From Bromus sterilis (lineage: Eukaryota > Streptophyta > Magnoliopsida > Poales > Poaceae): a stretch of 64,000 nucleotides of DNA. A model generated the notes under the pieces. That model was not told where the DNA came from. It did no database searches and was given only the letters and a program-made list of their open reading frames with translations. Below, piece by piece: positions 23,977-34,548 of this stretch. The DNA lies in contig OX465595.1 of NCBI GenBank assembly GCA_950022295.1, positions 72,128,770-72,192,769 on the forward strand. Direction: 5' to 3'. Position numbers and translations under genes: made by a program. Every line of letters begins with the position of its first letter. Positions within the stretch are counted from its first letter, which is position 1.

Positions 23977-24250
23977 AGAGCCATTAGCTAGGCTTAATGC
24001 AAATAGAAGATGCTCTCACAAGAATAAGAATTTTGAAGCAAAAGAGAGCATCAAGAAACAAATATGAAACACATTTAAGCCTAACCCACTTCCTATGCAT
24101 AGGCATATTGTAAGAAAATAATTCAAAGAAGCACAAAGTGACATGCATAGAAAGGTGGAACAGGAACATCTTCAAAACTTTCAACATAAAGAGAGGAGTA
24201 TTAGTAATATGGAATTTTCTACAACCAAACTTCCCTCTCTCAAAATAATT

Positions 24251-25144
24251 TTAAGTAGTATCATGAACAACATCAAGAATATAACTATCACATAAGTCAT
24301 GTTGTTCATGAACTGCAAGCACACGTGTATAGTTCTCAACACGGTCTTTAGGATTATAAGATAAATGCAACCCATCACATTGAGCCTTGATAAGAGCAAA
24401 GTTCTCCGGAGTTGGAGATTTCAAAAGGATAATAGGACAATCAAGTGTGGGTGCAATAGCAACAATTTCATGCTTAACATAAGGAACTATAGAGAGTTCA
24501 TTTTTGTCAGCATCATCCATAGTGGCATCTTGGTCATCAACAAAGCAAGTATCAAAATTTTCAGAAAGGGATATTTCAAGTGAGTCCTCGGAATCATGGG
24601 ATTCCTCCTCAATGCAATAATTGGCCTCTTCTTGGGAAGCAAACATTTTATTTTTAAAATCCTCAATATAAGAATTGGAAGTATAATTCTCGAAGCAATA
24701 AGCAAGAACTGCAAATTTTTCAGACTCGAAAATAGTATCGTGATATTTTTCAATCAAAGAAGCAATCTCATAAGCACCTTTAAAAGCAACAAACTCTTCA
24801 ATATTTTCAACATCAAAGTAATCATAAACACCTTTAGCATAAGAAGATAAGATCTCATTTTCATTAAACTCACATTGGAAAGGGAGGTGTTTATGATCTA
24901 TATTAGAACAGCAAGTAAAATCATAAATGTGGCACAAAAGTTTAGCATGGCAATAAGAAACATGTATTTGATCCCATAAGTGTTTCCCTTTCTGAGATAG
25001 GCGGTGTCGCGTATAATGAGCATGCTCATCCAATGATTTTCCCTCAACCAAGTCGGTTGGGTTTTTAGCGTGAGCACAAATTGATCGAAGACGATCCAAG
25101 TGAAACATGTCCATGCTACCATATTTGGGTGGTTCATCACCCAT
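24251..25144 (-). CDS. 297-aa unknown protein of element C
   Basis: ATG at 25144 (MGDEPPKYGSMDMFHLDRL), about 165 nt after the primer site, in the place where gag normally lies. The N-terminal third is basic/aromatic with several Cys and His (SICAHA, SYCHAKLLCHIYDF). The middle has FVAFKGAYEIASLIEKYHD. The C-terminal half is strongly acidic (EEESHDSEDSLEI, DDQDATMDDADKNE). It has no zinc knuckle, protease triad or polymerase motif. A truncated relative is in element A. The uninterrupted frame suggests recent or maintained coding. Function unknown; replacement of gag by an accessory protein is an inference. Confidence 0.6.
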   Translation of the reverse strand: MGDEPPKYGSMDMFHLDRLRSICAHAKNPTDLVEGKSLDEHAHYTRHRLSQKGKHLWDQIHVSYCHAKLLCHIYDFTCCSNIDHKHLPFQCEFNENEILSSYAKGVYDYFDVENIEEFVAFKGAYEIASLIEKYHDTIFESEKFAVLAYCFENYTSNSYIEDFKNKMFASQEEANYCIEEESHDSEDSLEISLSENFDTCFVDDQDATMDDADKNELSIVPYVKHEIVAIAPTLDCPIILLKSPTPENFALIKAQCDGLHLSYNPKDRVENYTRVLAVHEQHDLCDSYILDVVHDTT

Positions 25145-25310
25145 GGTGAGGATAGCATAAATAGGCAAAGCAAGACAAAGGCAAAAGGTAGCAACTATTT
25201 TTGTGGTTTTTCATAAAGGACACAAAGATAAAAACTGAAATATAAACTAACAAGACTAAAAAACAAAGGTAAAGGGTAGTGTGCAACTCCCCTATCTTAG
25301 CACTCGGAGT

Positions 25311-25327
25311 CCCCGGAAACGGCGCCA
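25311..25327 (-). other. Primer binding site of element C
   Basis: The minus strand reads TGGCGCCGTTTCCGGGG, one mismatch to the tRNA-Asp complement. Confidence 0.8.
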
Positions 25328-25339
25328 GAAAACTTTGCT

Positions 25340-25437
25340 TGATGGCTTCTTGCCCTTCGTTGGTTACCCCAAGTGGAAGGTTTGAGATGTAGTGCAGCAG
25401 CAGTTTTCCCTCGGTAAAGATACCAAGGTTTGTCTCC
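25340..25437 (-). repeat. 5' LTR of element C, primer-side segment
   Basis: The last ~100 bp of the LTR, including the TCTCC target site (25433-25437) of the solo LTR. It continues at 27830. Confidence 0.85.
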
Positions 25438-26323
25438 TGAAAGGGCATGTGCCCTTATGTTTGGTTTTGGTAATTGATGACAATCTTTATGGACTAATGG
25501 TTTCCTTGAGTTATACTTTAAGGTTTGTCCATAGGCAACGCTTGAAGATCATATGGTGGCTTCAACGTTGTAAGATGAAGATTACGTGTTGACCAAGGTG
25601 TTCTTCATGGAGCTATCCAAAGATTGGTCTAGTAGATATGTGCAAGGTCAAGAGGAGCATCACGAAGATATCGTATGCTTGGATATTGCCGACCATTTGG
25701 TGATAATGGTCGTGTGAAGATATGCCTAAAAGAGGCTCACCCATAATGGAGTATGGGGGAGCTATCTACAAGTCTTCACCAAGCCGGCGGAATCAAGGAA
25801 GATGTTCCAACCTGAGGCGGGCATGATCGTCATCATCAAGCTCAAGTGGATTATGCGCAAGACAAAGGTTTGACTACATAGGTGTCTAGTTTACCGGTCT
25901 CTTGGTAGTAGTTAGGAGACCGTGTTATAGGCTAGGCCGAGTCGTTCGTGGAGAGCTCAAACCTTTGCATCCTTGGCATCATATTTATTGGTTCTTGTTT
26001 GGATTTTCTCTTTGTTGGTTTTGGAGCTTGTGGTCTTCTTCATGACAAGCTCTTGTTCATCGAAAACGGATTTCATATGCGTCTTCTCGGATGTTTTTCG
26101 ATGTGGGAGATTTGTCGGGTCGTCTCGGTGAGAGGTTTCACACCTGTTCATTAGCTTTCCATCAAGCTTGAGTTTGCCTTAATCGGAGTTCATTTGCAGA
26201 AGTTGTGGCAGTTCAGGGTTTGCCTGTTTCATTTGGAGTTCATATGTTGTGTGGCATGGGCTCCCTGGTTCTGCCAGGGCGGTAGTACCGCGCCACGGTA
26301 GTACCGTGGGCGAGTACCGCACT

Positions 26324-26357
26324 CACTACCGTAAGTCCACTGGACTTTGCGGTAGTG
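26324..26357 (+). repeat. Hairpin in U3 of solo LTR
   Basis: The left arm CACTACCGTAAGTCC and right arm GGACTTTGCGGTAGTG pair almost fully, with a loop of about 3 nt. One bulge is expected. Confidence 0.7.
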
Positions 26358-26489
26358 GGCACGGTACTGGCCCCCGGTAGTACCGTGGGGCGGTAGTACC
26401 GCTCCCAGTACAGTAGTATCGTGCCACGGTAGTACCGCACCCAGCGCGGTAGTACCGCGCTATGGTAGTACGGCAGGCTAGTACCATAA

Positions 26490-26524
26490 CCACTACCGCA
26501 AGCGTACTGACTAAGCGGTAGTGG
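26490..26524 (+). repeat. Second hairpin in U3 of solo LTR
   Basis: CCACTACCGC and GCGGTAGTGG form a perfect 10-bp inverted repeat with a 15-nt loop. Confidence 0.8.
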
Positions 26525-26670
26525 GCACGGCACTAGGCTGCGGTACTACGGCAGCGCGGTAGTACCGCACCCACCGCGGTAGTACCGCGCCACGGTAGTA
26601 CCGCTCTCCGAGTTGTAGTACCGTGGTTGGTGGGCTGCCAACGGTTCCCAACGGCTGGATTCGTGGGAGA

Positions 26671-26679
26671 CTATAAAAG
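26671..26679 (+). promoter_or_regulatory. TATA box of solo LTR
   Basis: CTATAAAAG, followed by a C/T-rich leader (GGGTCTTCTTCCTCC). It places the transcription start near 26705. Confidence 0.7.
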
Positions 26680-27058
26680 TGGGTCTTCTTCCTCCTTTGT
26701 CTCAACCGGTTTTGTGCAAGTTCTTCCCCCCCATTGTTGACCTCTTTGAGCTTTCTTACTCTCTTCCCCTCCTATGATTCTTGCTCCTTTTTGAGGGAAA
26801 AGAGAGAGGAGGTCTAGATCCACATTCTCCACCAAGCCATCTCTCCTCTAAGTGAGGGGAACCTTGTGGATCTAGATCTTGGAGTTCTTGGTGTTATCCT
26901 TGTTCTTCCTCTCATATTCCTCCATAGCTTTTGTTGCTTTGGTGGGATTTGAGAGTTGGGGACTTGAGCACTTCGTGTGCTCTTGCCATTGCATTTGGTG
27001 CATCGGTTTGAGTTCTCTCCGAGGATTCGTTGTATAAGTGAAGTTGAGAAGTTTGCTA

Positions 27059-27155
27059 CTCTTGAGTGCATTGGCACTCTAGAGCTTGTTCTCTTGAGTG
27101 CATTGGCACTCTAGAGCTTGTTCCTCTTGGGTGCGTTTGCCCCTAGAGGCTTGTT
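27059..27155 (+). repeat. 32-bp tandem repeat, three copies
   Basis: Two near-identical copies of CTCTTGAGTGCATTGGCACT... (27059-27090, 27091-27122) and a diverged third to about 27155. A second short duplication (GGGTTCGGTGACCGCCC) occurs at about 27244-27296. Confidence 0.8.
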
Positions 27156-27829
27156 GTTGCGGAGCTCAATCATTGTGGTGGAAAGCTTTGGGACGCTACG
27201 GGAGCCTCCAATTCGGTTGTGGAGATTGCCCCGAGCATTTTTACGGGTTCGGTGACCGCCCCAAGGGTTGCCATTTGTACGGGTTCGGTGACCGCCCTCA
27301 AGTGTCCTAATAGTGGATTCACGGCATCTTGCATTGGTAAGAGCGTGAGGAGAAATAGGGTGGCCCTCGTTGGCTTCGTGTGAGCATTGTGCTCCTCACC
27401 CTCTCCAAACGGAGACGTAATTCTCGCAAGAGAAGGAACTTCGCTAACAAATCCTTGTCTCCATCGGCTCCACTTGCGGTTATCTCTACCTTTACTTTGA
27501 GCAAGCTTATTACATTGTTTATCTTGTGCTTGCTCATATTATTGTACATTGCTTGTCCCATAGGTTGTTCTTCTAGACAACCTATTTACTTGTGCACCTA
27601 CTTTGTGATAGCCATAGTGCTCTTGTCATATATCTTGCTATCACATAGTTGTTTATCTTTCTTAGTATAAGTTGTTGGTGCACATAGTTGAGCCTAGCTT
27701 ATTTAGGTTTCTTGCTTGGAAAATTAAAAGTTTAGTTTTATTCCGCATTTGTTCAAGCCGAAACCGTAATTATTTTAAGCGCCTATTCACCCCCCCACCT
27801 CTAGGCGACATCCATGTCCTTTCATCTCC

Positions 27830-29341
27830 AGTAGGACTCCAAACATGATAAGTAGGTGTCAACGGCGCAACTGACGCGGACCTGCACACAGACACAGATA
27901 ACTTTGTTCCCAACGAAGTTCAGAGAGGTTTTCAATCTCTCCGGTCTTGTTGTTTACAAAGGATAAAACGCAAGGGATAATGATAGCAAGTAAAAGAAGT
28001 AAAGTAAATAAAGCTTGGAAACAGTAATGAGGATATGGACCGGGATAAGTGATGTTCACTAGTGATGTCTCTCTCCGAAAAGACGATAAAACTACTATGC
28101 GAGGTAAACAAATTACAGAAGGGCAATTGATAGGATTATGAACGCACCGCAATGCTAACTATGCTACAAAAGAAAGGAAGAGGCTCAAAAGCACAGGCAG
28201 TACGCCAAAATAAGTAGAACGAAATCCATCTGCATCTACTACTAATCATCCACCTTGAGATATCTATCCAGAACATCTCGCTGGTATTAAGTTGCGAGCC
28301 CCACCCAAAGTGTAAACCCAAAGCAACAGACAACTGCATTAAAAAGAACTTTGCGTAAAGTAAACAATCCTTGTAACCGCGGTTACAAGCACCGTTGTTT
28401 TCCCCCTTGTGGCAACAACACATCCCCTAGACTCATGTTTCTGTCACTCAAGCGTGTCATCGGGGGGCATGAACCCACAATCTAGCACAACGTTCCCTCT
28501 TGGAGTCACTACCTACTACTTGGCCAAAGCAATAAACAGCAACGGAGAACATGCAAGAATTACTTAGGAACAAAAATATAAGAGATAAAAACCAAAAATA
28601 TTACTCTATCACAATCTGAACATAATCCATCATATCCCTCCAAACTCAGCATAGCAACAACAGAAATATTACAAAGGTGCCTCGATCATGTAGGGCAGCT
28701 CACGAGGTCTAAACAATGAAGATCAAAGAGGGGAGGATAACATCACATAGCTACTAATCACGGACCCATGGTCCAAGGAAAACTACTCACGAGACATCCG
28801 AGGAGCATCCATGGTGGAGAGGAGACTCCCGGAGGTCAATCCTCCCTCCGGCAGGGTGCCGGGAAGAGGTCTTCTGGTGCTCCCGATCTTCGGAAGCGTG
28901 GCGGCGGCGGAACAGAGGCGATTTTGCGGAATAGGGTTCCTCCTCTGGAGTTTCCCCGTGACGGAGAATAAATAGGCGAAGGGGGGCAGCCAGAGGTGGA
29001 CCAGGGGCCTCAGGCGCCCCCCTGGCGCGGCCAGGGATGGGGCCGCGCCGGGTGGCCGCCTGGGGCCCCTGGCTCCCCTCTGGCTCCTCCCGGGCTCTTC
29101 TCGAAGCTTGCTGTACGCTGATTTTTCCTGTATTTTTTCCAGAATTTTTCTGGCACTTTTTATATGGGGGAAAACTGAAATAGAAAACAGCAGAAAACAG
29201 AAACTGGCACTGTGGTGCACTGAGTTAATAGGTTAGTCCAAATATGATCAAAAGTGTATGAAAGTGTATCTAGATCATAGCAATATCACACAAAACATGC
29301 ATGGAGCAAGCCGAAATTATAGATACGTTTTGGACGTATCA
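27830..29341 (-). repeat. 5' LTR of element C, main segment
   Basis: It continues the LTR interrupted at 25437 and ends at 29341 (minus-strand start TGATACGTCC). It contains the 20-bp palindrome at 28370-28389. Combined with 25340-25437 the LTR is about 1.6 kb. Confidence 0.9.
28370..28389. repeat. 20-bp perfect palindrome in 5' LTR of C
   Basis: Identical to the copies in A, B and the 3' LTR of C. Confidence 0.95.
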
Positions 29342-29385
29342 GAGGGTCACCTAGATCCGAGGACTGATGTCGGACACTGAGTGGA
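29342..29385. other. 44-bp spacer between elements C and D
   Basis: Short sequence that matches neither LTR. It separates the head-to-head 5' LTRs of C (minus) and D (plus) and is probably pre-insertion DNA. It holds no feature. Confidence 0.7.
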
Positions 29386-31022
29386 TGATACGTCCCAAAC
29401 GTATCTATAATTTATGCTTGCTCCATGCATGTTTTGTGTGACCTTGCCATGTTTTGCTTGAACTTTCATACACTTTTTATCATATTTGGACTAACCTATT
29501 AACTCAGTGCACCTAGTTGTCAATTCGTGTTTGTGTGCTGTTTTTGTATTTCAGGTTTTCCGGCCATTAAAAGTGCCCAATAAATCCCGGAAAAATTATA
29601 TAAAAAATCAGCGTCACGGAAGCTTCCGGAATAACCAAGATATGACAGGAGGGCCACCACCGGGGGCCCAGAAGGGTCCCTGGCGCGGCCCCACCCTAGG
29701 CCGCGCCAGGAGGCCTCCTGCTTCCTTGTGGCCCCCTCGGTGCCCCCCTTCGCCTATATTTACCCCCCGTGAAGGAAACCCCTAATATCGATCTGCTATT
29801 CCCGTTCTCCTCTCTGTTCCGCCGCCACCGTCGTTTCAAGATCGGGGCTGCAAGGAGAAGCTGCCCTGGCACCCCGCCGAAAGGAGGAATCCCCTCCGGG
29901 AGACCATCCATCGCCATGGACGCCTCCCGGATGTGCCGTGAGTAGTCCCCCTTGGACCATGGGTCCGTGACCAGTAGCTATGTGATGTACACCTCCCCTC
30001 TTTGTGCTTCCACTTTCGAGACCTCGTGAGCTGCCTCACATGATCGAGGCACTTTTGTAGTTTTCTATGTTGCTATGCCGAGTTTGTTGGGATCTGATGG
30101 ATTATGAGATTATGTTCAGATTGTGATGAGTAATATATTTGGTTCTCTTTTATATTTATGTTTAGTAAATTCTTAAATGTTCTCCGTTGCCGTATTTTAC
30201 TTTGGCCAAGTGATTTGTTGCAACTCCAAGAGGGAGTGTTATGCTTGATTGTGGGTTCAGCCCCTTGATGTCTAGCTTGAGTGACAGAAACATGAGACTA
30301 GGGGATGTGTTGTTGCCACCAGGGATAAAAAAACGGTGCTTGTACTTGCGGGTGCAAGGATGGTTTACTTTACGCATGGTTCTTTTAATGCAGTTGTCTG
30401 TTTCTTTTAGTTTACACTTTGGGTGGGATTCGCAACTTAATACCAGTGAGATGTTCTGGATAGATATCTCAAGGTGGATGATTCGTAGTAGATGCAGATG
30501 GATTTCGGTCTACTTACCTTGGTGTACTGCCCATTGCTTTTGAGCCTCTTCCTTTCTTTTGTAGCATAGTTAGCATTGCGGTGTGTTTATAATCCTGTCA
30601 ATTGCCCAGCTGTGATTTTTTTACCTCGCTAGCACTTTTATCGTCTTTTGGGAGAGAGACATCACGGGACCCCGGTCCATATTCACATTATTGTCTACAC
30701 CTTCAATTTACTTTCAGTTCTTACTTTCAGTTGCCACTATTATTATCTCTTGCGTTGATCCTTTGTAAACAGCAAGCCCGGAGGAATTCACAACTCCTCT
30801 GTACTCGTTGGGAGAAAAGTTATTTGCTGTGTGTGCAGGTCCAGGCGAAGTTAGCAACCTCGGCGGCACTGTTCACTTTACCACCTTCTTGGATCTCTGC
30901 GAGTCCTACGGGAGACAAACCCTATCCTTTACATAGGGGAAATTCTGCTGCTACGCTACATCTCACCTTCCACTTGGGGTAACCAACGAGGAGCGAGAGA
31001 AGTATCTTCCTTGCTAGCATCA
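29386..31022 (+). repeat. 5' LTR of element D
   Basis: TGATACGTCCCAAACG to GCTAGCATCA, 1637 bp. The palindrome position (about 30337) reads CTTGTACTTGCGGGTGCAAG and is decayed. It is more diverged than the LTRs of A, B and C. Confidence 0.85.
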
Positions 31023-31031
31023 AGAAATTTC

Positions 31032-31048
31032 TGGCACCATTGCCGGGG
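31032..31048 (+). other. Primer binding site of element D, decayed
   Basis: TGGCACCATTGCCGGGG has two mismatches to the tRNA-Asp complement. Confidence 0.7.
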
Positions 31049-31127
31049 ACTCCAGCCTACAAGATAGGGGAGTTGCACACTATCTTTTATCTTTGCTTTT
31101 TAGGCTTGCAAGTTTACCTTTCAGTTT

Positions 31128-32832
31128 TATTGGGAAGTACTATCCCCCTGCTAGAATTATCCAGTTAAGAAGTAACATTATGATTTTTAGGCAATTGGAT
31201 AATGAACACGTTTCCCAAGCTTGGGAACGAATGAAATCTCTTGTTAAGAATTGCCCTACACATGGTTTGACTACTTGGATGGTTATCCAGACTTTTTATG
31301 GAGGCTTAAACTTTACCTCGCGGAATCTGCTAGACTCGGCCGCGGGAGGAACTTCTATGTCAACCACACTTGGTGCTTCCACGAAGCTACTTGATGAGAT
31401 GATGTTGAACTACTCTCAATGGCACACCGAACGATCTCCAACTTGTAAGAAGGTAAATTCTGTCGAGGAGATCTCCTCTCTTAATGAAAAGGTTGACTTA
31501 ATCATGTCTCTACTTACCAAGCAAGCTCCTATTGATCCTCAGGGTGTCCCTTTAAATTCCTTGGTTGCTCAAGAACAAGTAGATGCGAACTTTATCTCTA
31601 GAAACAACTTCAACAATAATGATTATAGGAGTAATTTTGGTAGCAACAATCCTAGACCTTTCCCATCCAACAACTATGGGACCAACACCACTTATCCTAG
31701 CACCATAAACTCCACTTCTGAACTAGATAGTATGCTTAAAGACTTTATCACTACCCAAAAAGCCTTCAACAAGAGCGTAGAAGAGAAATTAGACAAATTA
31801 GATATCCTCTCTTCGAAGGTAGACAACATAGCCCATGATGTTGAGATGCTTAAAATTAGAACATCTCCCCCCGAGGAGAGGAAGGCCACTCCTATGACTG
31901 CTATCCAAGTGCAAATTAATGAAAACGTTAGGATGTTGGGAAAACTTAAACATAGATGGGCTAGAGAAAAGGAGGAATAAGAGAGAGTTAAGAGCCTTCC
32001 TACCTACCACACAATAGCTACTATCCAAGTTGTTGAGAATGTCCAAATTGTTAGCATCCATCACACCCCTAGTCCCACTGGACCTATCAATGGTGATACT
32101 ACCACCTCAACAATAGATAAAGAAACCTCTAAAAACATAGAGGCTTTCAAAAAAGTGAGCCTAAATGATATCACTACCTCCTTGATGGATAGTAGTGATC
32201 TAGACTTTGACAACTGCACCTTACCTGAAGTTATTGGTTTCCTACACAAAATGTCTAGAGACCCCCACACTAGCACACTTAATCTTGACTTCATAAAGCA
32301 TATCACCAATGCTCTAATCAAAGTTAGGGAGGAGAAGCTTAGACTAGAAGCCTCCATACCTAGGAAGCTAGAAGATGGTTGGGATCCTATGATAAAAATC
32401 AAATTGAATAACTTCTCTTGCTTTGCTCTTTGTGATGTTGGAGCTAGTACCTCCGTTATGCCCAAAAGAATGTATGATATGCTTGAATTGAAACCTTTTG
32501 ATCCTTCTTCTTTTGGTGTTCATCTTGTCGATTCTTCTGTAAAGAAACCTTTGGGTAAGATCGACGATGTTCTTATCATTGTCAATGACAATTATGTTCC
32601 CGTTGATTTTACTATTATGGACATTGAGTGTGAGCCTTCTTGTCCAATTATTTTGGGACGTCCTATTCTTTGCACCGCGGGTGCTGTTATTGACATGAAA
32701 GAGGGAAATATCAAATTCCAATTCCCTCTCAAGAAAGGGATGGAACATTTCCCTAGGAAAAAGATAAGTTGCCTTTTGAGTCCGGCACACGGGCTAGTTA
32801 TTTTCTTGATAAGACTTGGTCTTTTGCTTTAA
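31128..32832 (+). pseudogene. gag-pro: Athila-type gag-protease of D, N-terminally deleted
   Basis: The coding frame begins abruptly at about 31128 within gag (KYYPPARIIQLRSNIMIFRQ), joined to leader sequence, so the N-terminal half of gag is deleted. The Athila gag core (AWERMKSLVKNCPTHGL...QTFYGGL) is followed by an Asn-rich segment and a coiled-coil-like region (about 31720-31860). A TAA at 31978-31980 interrupts the frame. The aspartic protease motif CDVGASTSVMP is coded at about 32431-32463, with PIILGRPI downstream. The frame ends at 32832 without polymerase sequence. Confidence 0.8.
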
Positions 32833-32849
32833 GCCTAGCTAATGGCTTT

Positions 32850-32875
32850 AAAGAAGCGCTTCCGGGAGGCAGCCC
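32850..32875 (+). other. Conserved GCGCTT...GGGAGGCAGCCC block, copy in D
   Basis: It lies just after the protease frame and is nearly identical to the C copy. Confidence 0.55.
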
Positions 32876-34296
32876 GCAACGAATTTAGGTTTTCCTTTTT
32901 GTTTTTCTTCTGTTTTCAGTGGTCTTGATGATTGTTAATACTGTAGCAACATCGTTGTATCTTTACTTTTCAAGCTTTGTGCCAATTATAGCCTCATATG
33001 ACAAGGGAAGTGAAAGTTGCGACATGCTGTCCAGAAAACAGATTCTGTCCTCGTGACGGGAAAAATCGTAGAAAAATACCAGTTCATCTTTTTGAGCTGA
33101 ATTTTTTACAAAGCGTGTTCTATACAATCACGAAACTTTCGTATGTTCTGAGTTTTTTGATTTGAGTTGCAGAAGTATCCCTAAAAAAATTTATACTACC
33201 TGCTGTTCTGTTTTTCACAGATTCTGCCACCTTTTGTCTCTCTTTACTTTTGCAAACCTTAAGCTTTCTTTTTCTTTGCAAAAACTCTTTGGCAATCTTG
33301 AGAAACAGTATCTCTTCAAGAATATCTTTATTTGCAGTAGAGGAAAATTATTTTAATAGGGTACTAACCTCTCTAATCAGTTTACAATGATTTATGTATG
33401 AAGGGAGTTTTCAAGTGCCCGATGGAAGATGATGAAAGAAGATCCTGGAGTGTCAAACGCTCAAGCTTGGGGATGCCCATGTGCACCCCCAATAAATATT
33501 CAAGGAGACTCAAGCGTCTAAGCTTGGGGATGCCCCCGTGCATCCCCTTCTTCATCAACAATTATCAGTTCGTCCCTCGTTGCACTATATTTTTATCACT
33601 TCATGCGTTATGTGCTATGCTTGGAGCGTCTCGCTCTTTACTTTTCTTAGGTTTGTTTTTGCTTTGTTTGATGTTCATAACAAGTTAGACCCAGCTTTCT
33701 TTTGTGTGGGAGAGAAACACGCTCCGCTTGAACTAGAACTCCTCATAGGATTTGCATGCTTATTTTCTTAGCTGTGAGTTGTTCTTTTTCTTTTCTTAGC
33801 TGCTGGCCTGTTTAGTTATAGTGCTTTAGTTTTCTTCTAGAGATTTTTTCTTGTCTTAGGTTGAACTTTCTATAGGTTGCATGTTTTATCTTGTTAGAGA
33901 GTTTGCCTGTTGCACTCAGTTTTGTGTCTCGGCTAGAAAGTAGGTAGTTGAAGTTGCTATTCTCTTTGTAGTAGTAACTTGCAATAGTTTTGAGGTATTG
34001 ACTGGAGTAATGTTTGAACTTTTGGTGTCAAGAGCTCGAGCCTATTAGTGATAGATGTCGTATTTTGGGCAATCCGTGTTTATTTTCGAAAACCAAAACC
34101 CCTGTTGAGAACTCTACCTACTAGATGGATCACTAACCTCTGGAGGGTTCGAATATTAGAGTACACTCATGTACCATGAGTCGAGGATGTGCAAGGATAA
34201 CCAAACCCCATACACTCCTCCTCGGGGTACTTATCTCTTTGAGAACCTCCTGATTAGATTGAGAGTTACCGATAATAAGTGCAAGAGTTCTTCAGA
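32876..34296 (+). other. Non-coding 3' domain of element D, proximal part
   Basis: It aligns with B (6690-7475, 12336-12713) and C (22790-23940, minus). It contains two CAAGC(T)TTGGGGATGCCC / GCATCCCC pairs at 33463-33546 that resemble the polypurine tract core. No ORF is supported. Confidence 0.6.
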
Positions 34297-34548
34297 CTAA
34301 TGTGAGTATTCGAAAGTTGAGACTTCCACCTCCCATATTTTGCTAGCCTCTCCTGTGTCGTGCGTTGCCTCCTTCTCACCCCGAGAGTTGGCGTCCACCT
34401 TCGTCGGTACATCCAAACCCTTGGCATGATACGCTCTGTCATCATAAACCTCCTTATATCTTTCCTCAAAACAGCCACCATACCTACCTATCAAGGCATT
34501 TCCATAGCCTTTTCGAGATACATTGCCATGCAACATCCATCTTCTCAT
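34297..34548 (-). CDS. Conserved small antisense ORF, copy in D
   Basis: ATG at 34548, 83 residues, antisense to D. It shares KGYGNALIGRYGGCFEERYK, EVYDDRAYHAKGLDVP and KVDANSR with the B copy. The sense strand is open from 34360 to 34584 as well. Confidence 0.3.
   Translation of the reverse strand: MRRWMLHGNVSRKGYGNALIGRYGGCFEERYKEVYDDRAYHAKGLDVPTKVDANSRGEKEATHDTGEASKIWEVEVSTFEYSH

Larger units (their letters stand above)
26279..26626 (+). repeat. GGTAGTACCG short-repeat array
   Basis: About a dozen imperfect copies of CGGTAGTACCG separated by 5-30 bp, many flanked by GC. The array also contains inverted segments that form hairpins at 26324-26357 and 26490-26524. It lies upstream of the TATA box, in the U3 part of the LTR. 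Confidence 0.85.
25438..27824 (+). mobile_element. Solo LTR inserted in element C, TSD TCTCC
   Basis: 2387 bp, from TGAAAGGGCATG to CATGTCCTTTCA, flanked by TCTCC at 25433-25437 and 27825-27829. Ends are TG/CA with a 12-bp imperfect inverted repeat, and the 5-bp duplication fits an LTR retrotransposon. The TATA box on plus indicates plus orientation. No primer site or internal region exists, so it is a solo LTR. Its superfamily cannot be told from the LTR alone; I recognise it as a very common Triticeae repeat with GGTAGTACCG arrays. Confidence 0.85.
20211..29341 (-). mobile_element. Element C: Athila-related element with unknown ORF
   Basis: Minus-strand element: 5' LTR 25340-25437 plus 27830-29341 (split by a solo LTR), primer site 25311-25327, a 297-aa ORF, conserved 3' domain, polypurine tract 21206-21219 and truncated 3' LTR 20211-21205. 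The LTRs and 3' domain match B and D. No gag, protease, reverse transcriptase or integrase is seen, so it is non-autonomous. Confidence 0.85.

Noticed and set aside
25438..27824. DNA transposon with terminal inverted repeats TGAAAGG.CATG
   Set aside because: The ends are TG/CA, the target duplication is 5 bp, a TATA box and leader are present, and there is no transposase; a solo LTR fits better.
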